64,000 bases of DNA. Source: Actinacidiphila rubida (GTDB lineage: Bacteria > Actinomycetota > Actinomycetes > Streptomycetales > Streptomycetaceae). The stretch is from assembly GCF_900110255.1 (NCBI RefSeq), contig NZ_FODD01000010.1, positions 124,001 through 188,000 on the forward strand. Direction: 5' to 3'. Shown here piece after piece: positions 43,467 to 52,230 of this stretch. The notes under the pieces were generated by a model that was not told the origin of the DNA, searched no databases, and saw only the letters and a list, made by a program, of their open reading frames with translations. The position numbers were made by a program, and so were the translations under genes. Within the stretch, counting starts at the first letter, position 1. The number at the start of each line of letters is the position of its first letter.

Positions 43467-44390
43467 TCACGGGGTCCGTCCGCGGCCGCCGAGAGGCATC
43501 ACGGACAGGGTCCGCGGCGGCGGCTGCCCGACGCGGAACCGGGCGATCGTCGTGCCGATCATCGTCGCCTCGGCGATGTGGTCCTCCTGGTCCCGGTTGC
43601 CGGAGCGGATGCACGGCTCCGACCACACCCGCAGTCGGTTCGCGGCCATCACGAGTCCGTCACCGCCCCGCCGCGCGCCCTGAACGCCGAGCTGCGCCCG
43701 CGCGTCGGAGCGCACCGCGTGGACCAGGTCGGTCCAGCCCGCCACCTCGGTGTTCCGCCAGGAGTACCGCTGCGACGCGGTCCCGTAGTCGTCGTGCCGG
43801 ACCCCGATCGACATGCCGACCAGCAGCGTGACCGGTATCCAGCCGGCGCCGACGAGCTTGGCGAAGCCCTCGCCGTTCAGGTGCGAGGTGAAGGGGTCGG
43901 CGACGTGCCGCACGCCCTGAGCCCTGACCGCGGTGCCGATGACCTGGAACTCGAGGCAGTTGGCGCGGCCGGTGAAGGGGGCCATGGTCAGTGACGCGGA
44001 CACGACTCCGTCGCCGCCGAGGGCCCGGCACTCCGCGGACATGCGGGCCAGCGCGGTGCGCCTGGCCTCGTCGAACACGCCGACCAGCGGCGCCGACGGG
44101 GCGCCGTTCCCGGACAGTGCGACCTGGGCGCCGCCGCGGCGCGAACCGAGGGTGTAGCCGTACCCGGCGCCGGCGAACTGGCAGTCGTGGTAGCCCCAGT
44201 ACCTGCCGGTGCGCCCGATGTGGAAGACCGCGGACCCCATGACCTGGCCGACCGGCTCGAAGCCCACCGCGCGGACGGCCGCGAACTCACCGGTGGAGAG
44301 TGCCGAGGTCCACGTTCCGCTGCTGCCCGCGGACGCCAGCCGCTCCGTGGCGGCGGGAGGCAGCCCCGCCCCGTTCCATGGCTCCGACAC
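43467..44390 (-). CDS. Second double YbjQ-domain protein
   Basis: A 307-residue relative of the preceding protein. Two YbjQ-like halves (about 25-165 and 170-290) share WTSALSTGEF / FTSHLNGEGF, VGQVMGSAVFHIG / VTLLVGMSIGV and EFQVIGTAV / EATMIGTTI. A Gly/Tyr-rich insertion (GYHDCQFAGAGYGYTLGS) lies in the first half. No enzyme motif. It is probably the first gene of the three-gene minus-strand unit 44390-42019. Confidence 0.8.
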   Translation of the reverse strand: MSEPWNGAGLPPAATERLASAGSSGTWTSALSTGEFAAVRAVGFEPVGQVMGSAVFHIGRTGRYWGYHDCQFAGAGYGYTLGSRRGGAQVALSGNGAPSAPLVGVFDEARRTALARMSAECRALGGDGVVSASLTMAPFTGRANCLEFQVIGTAVRAQGVRHVADPFTSHLNGEGFAKLVGAGWIPVTLLVGMSIGVRHDDYGTASQRYSWRNTEVAGWTDLVHAVRSDARAQLGVQGARRGGDGLVMAANRLRVWSEPCIRSGNRDQEDHIAEATMIGTTIARFRVGQPPPRTLSVMPLGGRGRTP

Positions 44391-44504
44391 GCGCCCCCCA
44401 GTTCCCCCGCCCGACTCGTAGCGCGAGGCTAGCGCGAGGTTACGCCCCGGACGAGCGGTCCTCGCGACAGGGGGTGCGCACGGGCTGGGCGCGACGCGGG
44501 CGGG

Positions 44505-44687
44505 TCAGTCCTCGCTGCGGACGATCGTGGATTCGTCGCCCTCGGGGTAACGCCAGGCTTCCGGACCGGTGCGCCGGTCGCGAGCGGGGAGGCAGGTGCG
44601 GGGGCGGCCGATGACCGGCCGCGCGGTGGATATACGGCTGGGGGAACGGTGACCGGCCGGCTGGCCGGCGATCCTCTCGTCAGGCAC
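44505..44687 (-). CDS. Possible small hydrophilic protein
   Basis: A 60-residue reading frame beginning with GTG at 44687 behind GAGGA and ending EAWRYPEGDESTIVRSED. The acidic, non-repetitive C-terminus and the ribosome-binding site make a real gene possible, but I know no family for it. It lies in the otherwise gene-poor stretch 44391-44884, where nothing else could be supported. Confidence 0.35.
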   Translation of the reverse strand: MPDERIAGQPAGHRSPSRISTARPVIGRPRTCLPARDRRTGPEAWRYPEGDESTIVRSED

Positions 44688-44884
44688 GATTCCTCATTCG
44701 TCGCTGATGGGCAGAGCCGGCGGGTGCGGGCGCGCCCCGGGCCGGGAAACCGGTCCGTGGGCCGGGAGCGGTCTCCCGCTTCGCCGTGACCGCCGTCCTC
44801 CTCGCTTCTCCTCCTCGCCTCACCGGTCAGGACGGACCGAAACACTTCGGACATCGCGGTCGCGCCGGGCCGGCGGTGCGGTGC

Positions 44885-45097
44885 TCACCTCATGGCGACC
44901 GCGAGGACGGCGATCAGGACGACGACCGCGGACAGGGCGAGCAGCAGCACGTGGGTCGCGGGCAGCGAGTTCGCGGCGTGGTGGTGCGCGGGCGCGAGAC
45001 GTGCGTGCCGGGCCTGCGGAGCCGCGCCGGAGTCCGGATCGGTCCGCCGGTCGGTGCCCTCGGTCAGGTCGATGTGCGTCATCGGGTAGTGCGTCAT
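44885..45097 (-). CDS. Small single-pass membrane protein
   Basis: A 70-residue protein with a His- and Ala-rich soluble part (LAPAHHHAAN) and one C-terminal membrane segment (HVLLLALSAVVVLIAVLAVA). ATG at 45097 follows AGAAGAAG; ATG at 45082 is also possible. Function unknown. It is 55 bases after the MpaB-like gene in the same direction and may be co-transcribed with it. Confidence 0.6.
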   Translation of the reverse strand: MTHYPMTHIDLTEGTDRRTDPDSGAAPQARHARLAPAHHHAANSLPATHVLLLALSAVVVLIAVLAVAMR

Positions 45098-45152
45098 GGG
45101 CTTCTTCTGACCGCTCAAACCCCGTTCGAACACGGAAGCCCGGGATGTCCCG

Positions 45153-46037
45153 TCACTCCACGGGGGACGTGTCCGCCGGGCGCCCCGGGGCCATGGCCCA
45201 GCGGACGGCCGAGGTGACGGCCGATCCCAGGGGCCGGACGCACCACTGGTCGACCAGCGGCAGCCGGGGGAGGCCCAGCTCGCGTGCGGCCCACGGCGGG
45301 AGCAGCGACACGGCGTTGGCGGCCAGCGCGCCGTACGGCAGCCGGACGGCGAGCGGGACGGGCGGCCGGAGCAGCAGGAACCGGGCGGCCCGGTGCGCCG
45401 CGGGGGTGGCGCGCAACTCCGGACGGTAGCCGGCGAGCGTCCGGGAGAGTTCCGCGCGGTCGGTGGGCGGGTCGGCGACACCCAGCTCCTGCGCGATCCG
45501 CGCGGCGTCGAGGACGTACCCGTCGTAGCCGGCGGGTGTCAGGGGGTGCGCACCGTAGCGCTGGTGCGCGCGCAGGAAGCTGTCCACCTCGGCGGCGTGC
45601 ACCCAGCCGAGCAGACGGGGATCGGCGGCGCGGTACGGCTCGCCGTCCGCGGACACGCCGCGCACGCGGTCGTGCACCGCCCGTACCCGGGCGCACGCCT
45701 GCTCCGCGAACTCCGCGGTGCCGTACGTCGTGGTGGCGAGGAAGGTGCTGGTCCGCTGGAGCCGGCCCCAGGGGTCGCCGCGATATCCCGAGTGGGCCTC
45801 GACGGCCGCCATCGCGAGCGGGTGGAGGGACTGGAGCAGCAGCGCGGACAGGCCGCCGATGAACATCGAGGCGTCACCGTGCACCCGGCGGATGGGGCGG
45901 TCGGGGCCGAACCAGCGCGGGCCGGGGGTGCCGTGGATGCGGGCCCGGTTGCGCGGCCCCTCGGGACCGGCGACGCGCGCGAACAGGAGTTGGCCCAGCT
46001 GTGCGCGCAGGCCGATGGTGTCGTTCGCATGCTCCAT
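45153..46037 (-). CDS. Oxygenase MpaB family (DUF2236) protein
   Basis: A 294-residue protein of the DUF2236 family. Characteristic pieces are RRVHGDASMFIGGLSALLLQ, LHPLAMAAVEAHSGY and WVHAAEVDSFLRAHQRYG. These hold the histidines that bind heme in the latex-clearing protein and MpaB relatives. Members are heme-dependent oxygenases, but substrates are known for only a few. ATG at 46037 follows GGAG. No redox partner is adjacent. Confidence 0.85.
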   Translation of the reverse strand: MEHANDTIGLRAQLGQLLFARVAGPEGPRNRARIHGTPGPRWFGPDRPIRRVHGDASMFIGGLSALLLQSLHPLAMAAVEAHSGYRGDPWGRLQRTSTFLATTTYGTAEFAEQACARVRAVHDRVRGVSADGEPYRAADPRLLGWVHAAEVDSFLRAHQRYGAHPLTPAGYDGYVLDAARIAQELGVADPPTDRAELSRTLAGYRPELRATPAAHRAARFLLLRPPVPLAVRLPYGALAANAVSLLPPWAARELGLPRLPLVDQWCVRPLGSAVTSAVRWAMAPGRPADTSPVE

Positions 46038-46158
46038 GGACGGGGCTCCCCTCGGATGCCGTGCCCCTTCCACCCTGCCACGGGTGAGCCGCCGTCCGGC
46101 TATCCCCGCTGACCTCCGTACGTGCCGTGACCGACGGTGACGAGACCGCCGGAGCCGG

Positions 46159-46548
46159 TCACTCGCGGCGTGCGGCCGAACGCGCCCCCAGGCAGGCCGC
46201 CGCGGAGACCAGGGCGGCCGTGCCCGCGGCGTACAGCGTCTCGGGGGACGCCGTCACGACCGACACCACGAACAGCACCAAGGCGAGTGCGAGGAACCCC
46301 TTGGCGACGCGCCGCCCGGCGGCCCCGGGCTCGTCGTCCCCGGTACCGTCCGGGGCCGCGGCGCGTTCCGCCGCGTGCTCCGTGGCGTCGGCTCCGGTCG
46401 GCGGGGCCTCCTCCGCTGGCGCGGGCCGCGCCTCCCGCCTGTGCGTCAGCCGCATCCGCGCCAGCTGACGGGCCAGGTGGGGATCCTCCTGTGTCAGTGC
46501 TCGCTCCATGTCGGCCAGCACTTTCCGTTCGCGCACCGTCAGGTCCAT
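46159..46548 (-). CDS. DUF3040 small membrane protein
   Basis: A 129-residue protein. The N-terminus MDLTVRERKVLADMERAL is the DUF3040 signature, followed by a Glu/Ala-rich linker and two C-terminal membrane segments (FLALALVLFVVSVV; AAGTAALVSAAACLGA). These proteins are restricted to actinobacteria and their function is unknown. ATG at 46548 follows GGAGG. Confidence 0.85.
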   Translation of the reverse strand: MDLTVRERKVLADMERALTQEDPHLARQLARMRLTHRREARPAPAEEAPPTGADATEHAAERAAAPDGTGDDEPGAAGRRVAKGFLALALVLFVVSVVTASPETLYAAGTAALVSAAACLGARSAARRE

Positions 46549-46668
46549 CGTCGCCTCCACCCGATGTCATGGGCGGCCCCGAGATCCGCGCCCTACGACT
46601 ACCCCTGGCAGGGCGAACGACACGGGCAGGTCGTCAGAGCTTGAGGTCGATGCCCGCGGACAGCGCTG

Positions 46669-47418
46669 TCACACCGGCAGGAGGGCCAGCGGCGGGCTGG
46701 TGGGCGAGGTGGAGCCGCCGTGGGGCTCGGCGGTGATGCCGACGCCGTCGGCGGCCGCCTGCGACCCCGTGAGGACGGTGGCGCCCGCTGACCGTCCCTG
46801 TGCCACCAGCCCGGCGGGGACCATCGTGCCGTGGTGGCTGTACCAGAGCTCGTAGACCTGGGAGCGGGGCAGGGCCGGCAGGCCGTGGAAGAGGACGGCG
46901 GCCCGGTCTAGGGCGCGGGAGGAGACGACGGTGGCGGTGCCGCCGCCCTTGAGGGCTCCGGTGTGGAAGGTCGCGTCGGGTGCCGCCGTCAGGGCGCTGA
47001 GTTCCGTGGCCTGCTGTTCGGCGCGGACGGCCTGCCGGTGCTGGGAGTCGGCTTGGTTCTGGGCGTCGACAGCGACTCCGCCGGCGACTCCGGCGACCGC
47101 CAGGCACGCGGCGGCGGCCGCGTAGGGCAGCCGCCGGCGCCACCGGAGCCGCCGGGCGGACCGCAGGGGAGTGACGTTCACCTCGGGGGGCAGCTGCCTG
47201 GTGCCGCCGACGGCCGACATGACCTGGTGTCGCAGTCCGGCCGGCGGCACCTCGGCCACCGCCAGGGCCAACCGGGCAGCGGTCTCCCGCAGTTCGCGGA
47301 CCTCCCGGGCGCAGGCCTCGCACCGGCCCATGTGGCGCCGGAACTCCTCCGCCTCGGACCGCGTCAGCGCACCGACCGCGTACGCGCCGGTCAGGGTGTG
47401 CAGGTCGGTGCCGGTCAT
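46669..47418 (-). CDS. rskA: Anti-sigma-K factor (RskA-like)
   Basis: A 249-residue membrane anti-sigma factor. The N-terminal anti-sigma domain carries the zinc motif H29-x3-C33-x2-C36 (HMGRCEAC). One membrane segment lies near 97-118 (PYAAAAACLAVAGVAGG), and the external RskA domain contains VLFHGLPALPRSQVYELWY. Its start overlaps the sigma gene stop by four bases (47415-47418). It should hold the sigma factor inactive until cleaved or oxidised. Confidence 0.9.
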   Translation of the reverse strand: MTGTDLHTLTGAYAVGALTRSEAEEFRRHMGRCEACAREVRELRETAARLALAVAEVPPAGLRHQVMSAVGGTRQLPPEVNVTPLRSARRLRWRRRLPYAAAAACLAVAGVAGGVAVDAQNQADSQHRQAVRAEQQATELSALTAAPDATFHTGALKGGGTATVVSSRALDRAAVLFHGLPALPRSQVYELWYSHHGTMVPAGLVAQGRSAGATVLTGSQAAADGVGITAEPHGGSTSPTSPPLALLPV

Positions 47419-48005
47419 GAGCTCACCCCCAGGCAGTCGCGGAGGCGGATCAGCCCGTCGCGCAGCCGGGTCCTGACGGTGCCCGGCGCGGCGCCGAGGA
47501 CCTCGGCGGTCTGCTGGCAGGTGGAGCCGCGGTAGTGGGCGAGCGTGACCGACTCGCGCGGGAGCCCGGTGAGCTGCTGAAGGCAGCGGCGTACCTGTTC
47601 GCGTTCCAGCCGTTGTTCCACCCGCTCGCTCACCTCGTCGAAGGCGGGCGCGTGGTCGCGGCTCCCGGCCCGCACCTCGCGGTCGGCGGCCGCCTGCACG
47701 GAGCGCACCCGGTCCACGGCACGGCGGTGGGTCAGCGTCATGATCCAGGCGAGCGCGCCGCCCTGCCGCGGGTCGAAGCGGGCGGCGCACCTCCACACGT
47801 CGATCAGGACCTCCCGCGCGACCTCTTCCGACTGCGCCCGGTCCCTGACCACGCGCCGCGCGAGGCCCGGCACGGACCCGGCGACGGCGGTGCGGAGGGC
47901 CTCGAAAGCCTCGCGGTCCCCGCGTGAGACGCGTGCGGGCAGCGACTCCAGGACTCGTTGCGCGGGCCGGCCGTGCGCTGGACCGCGATGCGCTGCGGCA
48001 CGCAT
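47415..48005 (-). CDS. sigK: ECF RNA polymerase sigma factor (SigK-like)
   Basis: A 196-residue ECF sigma factor. Region 2 contains RDRAQSEEVAREVLIDVWR and WIMTLTHRRAVDRVR. Region 4 contains LPRESVTLAHYRGSTCQQTAEVLGAAPGTVRTRLRDGL (quoted in part), with the helix-turn-helix. ATG at 48005 has GGAGG five bases upstream and is preferred to GTG at 48011. It is coupled to the RskA-like gene. In mycobacteria SigK/RskA respond to redox state. Confidence 0.9.
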   Translation of the reverse strand: MRAAAHRGPAHGRPAQRVLESLPARVSRGDREAFEALRTAVAGSVPGLARRVVRDRAQSEEVAREVLIDVWRCAARFDPRQGGALAWIMTLTHRRAVDRVRSVQAAADREVRAGSRDHAPAFDEVSERVEQRLEREQVRRCLQQLTGLPRESVTLAHYRGSTCQQTAEVLGAAPGTVRTRLRDGLIRLRDCLGVSS

Positions 48006-48488
48006 GGGCACCTCCTGCCGGCGTGAGCGCTCACCCTGGATTCGGTGCCGCGTGGCACGCGGATTGGTGCCAGGGCAGGATCTCCGCTGGTGGCTGCCCG
48101 CCGGGCGTCCCCGCCGCGTTCACGGCGCGACGGCGGCCCGACAGCGGGCGGGGGCGAATGCCGCGTGTGTGACGACGACCGGTTCCGGGGCGACGGACGC
48201 CGGGCCGAGCGGTTCGGTGCGGTCGCGGGCGTCGGTCGATCTCCGGAAGCGCGACCGATCGCGACAGCGGGTAGGCCACCAAGGCCGCGGCACGGACGCC
48301 TCCGGTAGTCGCCCCCACGGCGGGCGGTCACCCCCGCGGCAGCGCGTCGCCCGCCGGCAGGAAGCGGACCACGGTGAGCGCCAGGAACGGCGCGCCGATG
48401 CGTAGGCGACCCCCGGCCGCGCCGGTCGCGCTCGGCGCAGAACGGGCGCGGCACGCGCGAGGCCCTCGGGCACGGCGGCGTCCCGCGA
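48006..48488. other. Gene-free stretch upstream of sigK
   Basis: About 480 bases between the sigK start and the acetyltransferase stop. Long open frames here lack ribosome-binding sites and protein-like composition. A small inverted repeat GTGCC-GCGT-GGCAC near 48045 was noted; otherwise I see nothing I can support. The sigK promoter should lie at its left end. Confidence 0.4.
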
Positions 48489-49028
48489 TCACCCCTCGGA
48501 CGTCACCCCGTCCGCCCCGGGCAGCGCCTTCTCCAGCAGCGTGAAGGACTTGGCGGGTCCGCCCGGCTGCGCCTTGCCGTCCTTGCGGCCCACCGCGCGG
48601 TAACCGGCGCGCCGGTAGTAGGCGTTGAGCTCCGCGTTCCCGGCCAGGCAGTCCAGCCGCACGAGCGGCCTCCCCGCCTCGGCCACGCGACGCTCCGCGG
48701 CGTTCAGCAGGAAGGTGCCGGTGCCGGGAGCGGCGACGGCACGGTCGACCATGAGCCGGTGCACGTAACCGGCCACCGGCGGCTGGGGGCCCCACGCGGC
48801 CTGGTCCTCCCACCACAACTCCCAGGCGCCGGCGACGTGTCCGCCCCTCTCCGCGAGCCAGACCTCGCCGTGCGCCATGACGCGGCGGAAGTGGTCCTCG
48901 CCCAGCTCGCCCGGCAGCCACTGACCGGCGATCCCTCGGGCCAGCATCCACCGCGCGGCGTCGTCACGGAGGCGGACGAGGGCGGCGACATCGCCGTCGG
49001 CGGCCGGGCGGACACGGAGATCGTTCAC
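48489..49028 (-). CDS. GNAT-family N-acetyltransferase
   Basis: A 179-residue GNAT protein. It begins MNDLRVRPAADGDVAALVRLR, has the acetyl-CoA loop GTGTFLLNAAERRV (with V/I-x-R-x-x-G-x-G replaced by VDRAVAAPGTG), and ends with LDCLAGNAELNAYYRRAGY, typical of the last strand and helix. The acceptor substrate is unknown. It stands between a DoxX gene upstream and the gene-free stretch. Confidence 0.87.
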   Translation of the reverse strand: MNDLRVRPAADGDVAALVRLRDDAARWMLARGIAGQWLPGELGEDHFRRVMAHGEVWLAERGGHVAGAWELWWEDQAAWGPQPPVAGYVHRLMVDRAVAAPGTGTFLLNAAERRVAEAGRPLVRLDCLAGNAELNAYYRRAGYRAVGRKDGKAQPGGPAKSFTLLEKALPGADGVTSEG

Positions 49029-49047
49029 CCGGGGATCCTCGCACGCC

Positions 49048-49080
49048 GGCCCGCCACCGCCGAACGCGGTGGCGGGCCGG
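49048..49080 (-). terminator. Hairpin after the DoxX gene
   Basis: A perfect 14-bp stem (49048-49061 with 49067-49080) and five-base loop between the DoxX stop and the acetyltransferase start. Confidence 0.8.
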
Positions 49081-49112
49081 GCCGCGCGGGACGGTGTCCC
49101 CGGGCCGGGGGC

Positions 49113-49739
49113 TCAGGGCAGGTGGCCGCGCACGCTGCCGGTGGCGTCGTGCAGGTGCGCGGCGGCGCTGTGCGCGATGTCCTCGGTGCCCGAGCGGACG
49201 GCCTGCGCGAGGTGCCCGGTCCCCGAGACCACGGCGTGCGCCAGGTCCCCGGTGCCCGCGACGACCGCGTGCGCGGTCCCGGCGACGTCCGCGCCCGTGC
49301 GATGGGCGGCCCCGCGGGCCCGGTAGGCCAGGGACGGCTTGCCGTGCGTGTCGGCCGCGGCGAGCAGCAGGCCGCCCGTCAGCGAGACGTTCTTGAGGAA
49401 CAGCACCCGCTGGACGGCCCGCTCCTCGGGATCCTCGACGGTCCAGAACGCGTGGTCGGTGAGCGTCGTCGGCACCAACGACGCGGCCAGTGCCAGCGAC
49501 GAGAGCCGAGGCAGCCTGCCGAGGGCGAGCAGCGCGCCGGCACCCACCTGCACGGCGGCGCACACCTGGGCCAACTCCCGCGCGTTCTGCGGCAGATACG
49601 GCAGCCGCCGAGCGGCGGGATCCGGGTCCGCCTCGGGGGCCGGGCCGGTCGGTACGGCCGGGGCGCGCAGCGCGCCGACCCCGCTGCCGACGAACACACA
49701 GGCCAGCATGGGCCGGGCGACTCTTCTCAGGACAGCCAT
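49113..49739 (-). CDS. DoxX-family membrane protein with an 11-residue-repeat tail
   Basis: A 208-residue protein. Residues 1-130 form the four-helix DoxX domain (SGVGALRAPA at the first helix, PTTLTDHAFW, NVSLTGGLLLAAAD at the fourth). From about 149 a tail of consecutive 11-mers follows: GTGDLAHAVVS, GTGHLAQAVRS, GTEDIAHSAAA, with a preceding related unit. Such 11-mers form amphipathic helices that lie on membranes. DoxX proteins are linked to redox and oxidative-stress functions, but the tail is unusual. ATG at 49739 was chosen over GTG at 49745. Confidence 0.85.
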   Translation of the reverse strand: MAVLRRVARPMLACVFVGSGVGALRAPAVPTGPAPEADPDPAARRLPYLPQNARELAQVCAAVQVGAGALLALGRLPRLSSLALAASLVPTTLTDHAFWTVEDPEERAVQRVLFLKNVSLTGGLLLAAADTHGKPSLAYRARGAAHRTGADVAGTAHAVVAGTGDLAHAVVSGTGHLAQAVRSGTEDIAHSAAAHLHDATGSVRGHLP

Positions 49740-49855
49740 GTCCACCGGATGCCCTGGCGCGCCCGTGGCATGCCCGGCGGGCCGTCCCGCCGTCCGGAGG
49801 CCGCCATCGCGGGGCCCCGGACGTCACCTCGCGGCATGGGCCGGGCGGGCCTGCC

Positions 49856-51313
49856 TCAGGCCGGCTCCTCGACCGAGTGCGAGTCGGTGAGGGTGAGCGC
49901 GCCACCTGCCGCGATCAGGCCCACGACCACTGCCAGCAGGGCGTACGTGATCCGCTCGCCGTGGAAGAACGACTCCACGAGGTCCTTGCTCCAGACGCCC
50001 GCGGGCAGCTGGGTGGTGACCAGCGCGGCGATCATGGTGCCGATCACGGCGGTGCCGACGCTGGTCCCGACCTCCTGCGCGGTGTCGTTGAGCGCCGTGC
50101 CGATCGAGGTGCGGTTGGCCGGCATCGCGTCGACCAGGGCGATGGCGCAGATCGTCATGACGGTGCGCAGCCCGACGGTCATCACGACCATGGAGACCGC
50201 GATGGCGGCGTACCCGTGGTCGACACCCCAGGCGAGGCCGGCCAGCGACCCGCTCAGGCAGGCCGCGCCGACCAGGCAGGCGACGCGGTGCCCGAACCGC
50301 TTCGCGAGCCATTCGGACAAGGGCGTCGCGACGACCATGGTCACGATGATCGGCAGGTTGGCCAGGCCGGCCCGCACGGGGCTCCAGCCGTAGGCGTACT
50401 GGAAGTGGAGGATGAGCCCGAACATCACGCCGGCCATCGCGATGGACGTCCCGGTCTGCGCGATGGCGGCACCGCGGACGGTGCCGTTCGAGAAGAGGCC
50501 GAGGTCCAGCATGGGTGCCGCGCTGCGGCGCTCGTGCCCCACGAAGGCGATGCCCGCGGCCACCGCGCCGAGGACCGACCCGAGTGTGGTCACGGAGAGC
50601 CAGCCGTGGTCGACGCCGCTGGTCAGCGCGTAGCAGGCCAGGCCGATGGCGACGACGCTGAGGACGGCGCCCGGCAGGTCGAGCTTGTCGTCGGTCAGGT
50701 CCTCCCGCCGGTCGGCCGCGACCCCCAGCCGGACGCCGATGGCCGCGATCAGCGCGATCGGCGCGTTGACCACCAGGAGCCACTCCCAGCTCACGTGGGC
50801 GAGCGCGGTGCCGCCCAGCAGCGGGCCGAGGACGAACCCGGACATCCCGACGATGATCATCAGGGTCATCGCGCGCATCCGCAGCGCCTGGTCGTCGAAC
50901 AGCCGGAAGACGAGCGAGTTGGTGATCGGCGCCATGGCCGCGGCGGCGATGCCGAGACCCGCTCTCAGGGCGATGAGCTGCCCGGTGGAGTCGACGGCGA
51001 CCACGCACAGACTCAGCAGGCCGAACACGGCGAGGCCGACCAGCAGCACCCGGCGGCGTCCGAGGCGGTCGGCGACGGACCCCGCCGTCAGCAGGAGGCC
51101 GCCGAAGGTCAGCGAGTAGGCGCCGGTGACCCACTGCAGCGCGGTCGTGCCGCTGCCGAGGTCGCGGCCGATCGTGGGCAGCGCGATCGAGAGCAGCGTG
51201 TTGTCGACCATCTCGACGAAGAAGGCCAGGCAGAGCGCGGCCAGGGGGATCCAGGCCGCGCGCAGCGACGGGTAGGTGCGGGTCGAAGCGGGCGCGGTGG
51301 TGGTGGCAGTCAT
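49856..51313 (-). CDS. MFS drug exporter, DHA2 (EmrB/QacA) family
   Basis: A 485-residue transporter with about fourteen membrane segments. Motif A (GSVADRLGRRRVLLVG) lies after the second, and motif C-like glycine-rich sequence (GMSGFVLGPLLGG) in the fifth, as in proton-coupled drug antiporters. ATG at 51313 follows GGAGG. A TetR gene diverges 80 bases away with palindromes between, so export is probably induced by the TetR ligand. Substrate unknown. Confidence 0.92.
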   Translation of the reverse strand: MTATTTAPASTRTYPSLRAAWIPLAALCLAFFVEMVDNTLLSIALPTIGRDLGSGTTALQWVTGAYSLTFGGLLLTAGSVADRLGRRRVLLVGLAVFGLLSLCVVAVDSTGQLIALRAGLGIAAAAMAPITNSLVFRLFDDQALRMRAMTLMIIVGMSGFVLGPLLGGTALAHVSWEWLLVVNAPIALIAAIGVRLGVAADRREDLTDDKLDLPGAVLSVVAIGLACYALTSGVDHGWLSVTTLGSVLGAVAAGIAFVGHERRSAAPMLDLGLFSNGTVRGAAIAQTGTSIAMAGVMFGLILHFQYAYGWSPVRAGLANLPIIVTMVVATPLSEWLAKRFGHRVACLVGAACLSGSLAGLAWGVDHGYAAIAVSMVVMTVGLRTVMTICAIALVDAMPANRTSIGTALNDTAQEVGTSVGTAVIGTMIAALVTTQLPAGVWSKDLVESFFHGERITYALLAVVVGLIAAGGALTLTDSHSVEEPA

Positions 51314-51337
51314 GGCCGGCCTCCTCTCGGAACGATT

Positions 51338-51369
51338 ATCGAACGAGGTTCGATGATAGAACGTCGTTC
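51338..51369. promoter_or_regulatory. TetR operators between the MFS and TetR genes
   Basis: ATCGAAC-GAG-GTTCGAT (51338-51354) is a perfect 17-bp inverted repeat with a three-base centre. A half-conserved copy, GAAC-GTC-GTTC, follows at 51359-51369. They fill most of the 80-base divergent promoter. Confidence 0.7.
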
Positions 51370-51393
51370 GATGCTGGCGCAAATTGTGGTTGA

Positions 51394-52116
51394 ATGGATC
51401 TCATGGCACCCCCGCGAACACGCTCCGTCGAAGGCGCTCCCCGAGGCCGCCGACGTGCTTCGCACTCCATGGAGGCCGTCCTCACCGCGGCAGTGGCCCT
51501 GCTCGACGAAGCGGGCGAATCGGCGCTGACGTTCCGTGCCCTCGCCGCCCGGCTCGGCACGGGCGTCGGGACCATCTACTGGTACGTCTCGAACAAGGAC
51601 GAGCTGTTCGACCGTGCCACCGACCACGCGATCGGCGGGATCCTGACCGCCGTCGAAGGACAGCCGGGCAGCGACGACCCGATCGCCGACCTCCGCGTCA
51701 TGGCCGTCACGCTGTTCGACGCGATCGTGGACCGGCCCTGGCTGACGGCGTACTTCATGCGCAACACCGACGTCCAGGGCCACTCGCTGCGGCTGTACGA
51801 GAAGATCGGCCAGCAGACACTTCGCCTCGACCTCACGCCGCGGCAGCGGTTCCACGCCGTCTCGGCGATCGTGGGCGTCGTGGTCGGCACCGCCGCCGAC
51901 CTGGGCGCGGAAATCCCCCAGGAGCTGCTCGACGGCCACGTGGACCGTGAGGAGTTCCTCGGCCGCTACGCCGCGACGTGGCGGTCGCTCGACGCCGCGG
52001 AGTTCCCGTTCGTGCACCAGATCGCCGACGAGTTCGCCGGTCACGACGACCGGGAGCAGTTCCTCGCCGCCCTCGAGCTGACGCTGGCGGGCCTCCGCCT
52101 TCAGGCCGGAACCTGA
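51394..52116 (+). CDS. TetR/AcrR-family regulator of the MFS exporter
   Basis: A 240-residue TetR protein. The helix-turn-helix is TFRALAARLGTGVGTIYWYV (about 46-65), followed by a C-terminal domain of the TetR_C type. ATG at 51394 and 51403 are both possible and neither has a clear ribosome-binding site; the message may be nearly leaderless. Controls the divergent exporter and itself (inference from operators). Confidence 0.9.
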   Translation: MDLMAPPRTRSVEGAPRGRRRASHSMEAVLTAAVALLDEAGESALTFRALAARLGTGVGTIYWYVSNKDELFDRATDHAIGGILTAVEGQPGSDDPIADLRVMAVTLFDAIVDRPWLTAYFMRNTDVQGHSLRLYEKIGQQTLRLDLTPRQRFHAVSAIVGVVVGTAADLGAEIPQELLDGHVDREEFLGRYAATWRSLDAAEFPFVHQIADEFAGHDDREQFLAALELTLAGLRLQAGT

Positions 52117-52230
52117 TCCCGTCCCCCGCCGGCGTCACCGGCCCCGCGGCCCCTCTGCGCGCCGACGACGTCGGTGACCCGTTGGATCGGGTCGGGGGAG
52201 CGCTGCCCGAGCCGCTCGACCCCTCCGGCC

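Noticed and set aside
48328..48951. Open frame on the minus strand overlapping the acetyltransferase
   Set aside because: Overlaps a clear GNAT gene in another frame and has Arg/Gly-rich composition without a start signal.
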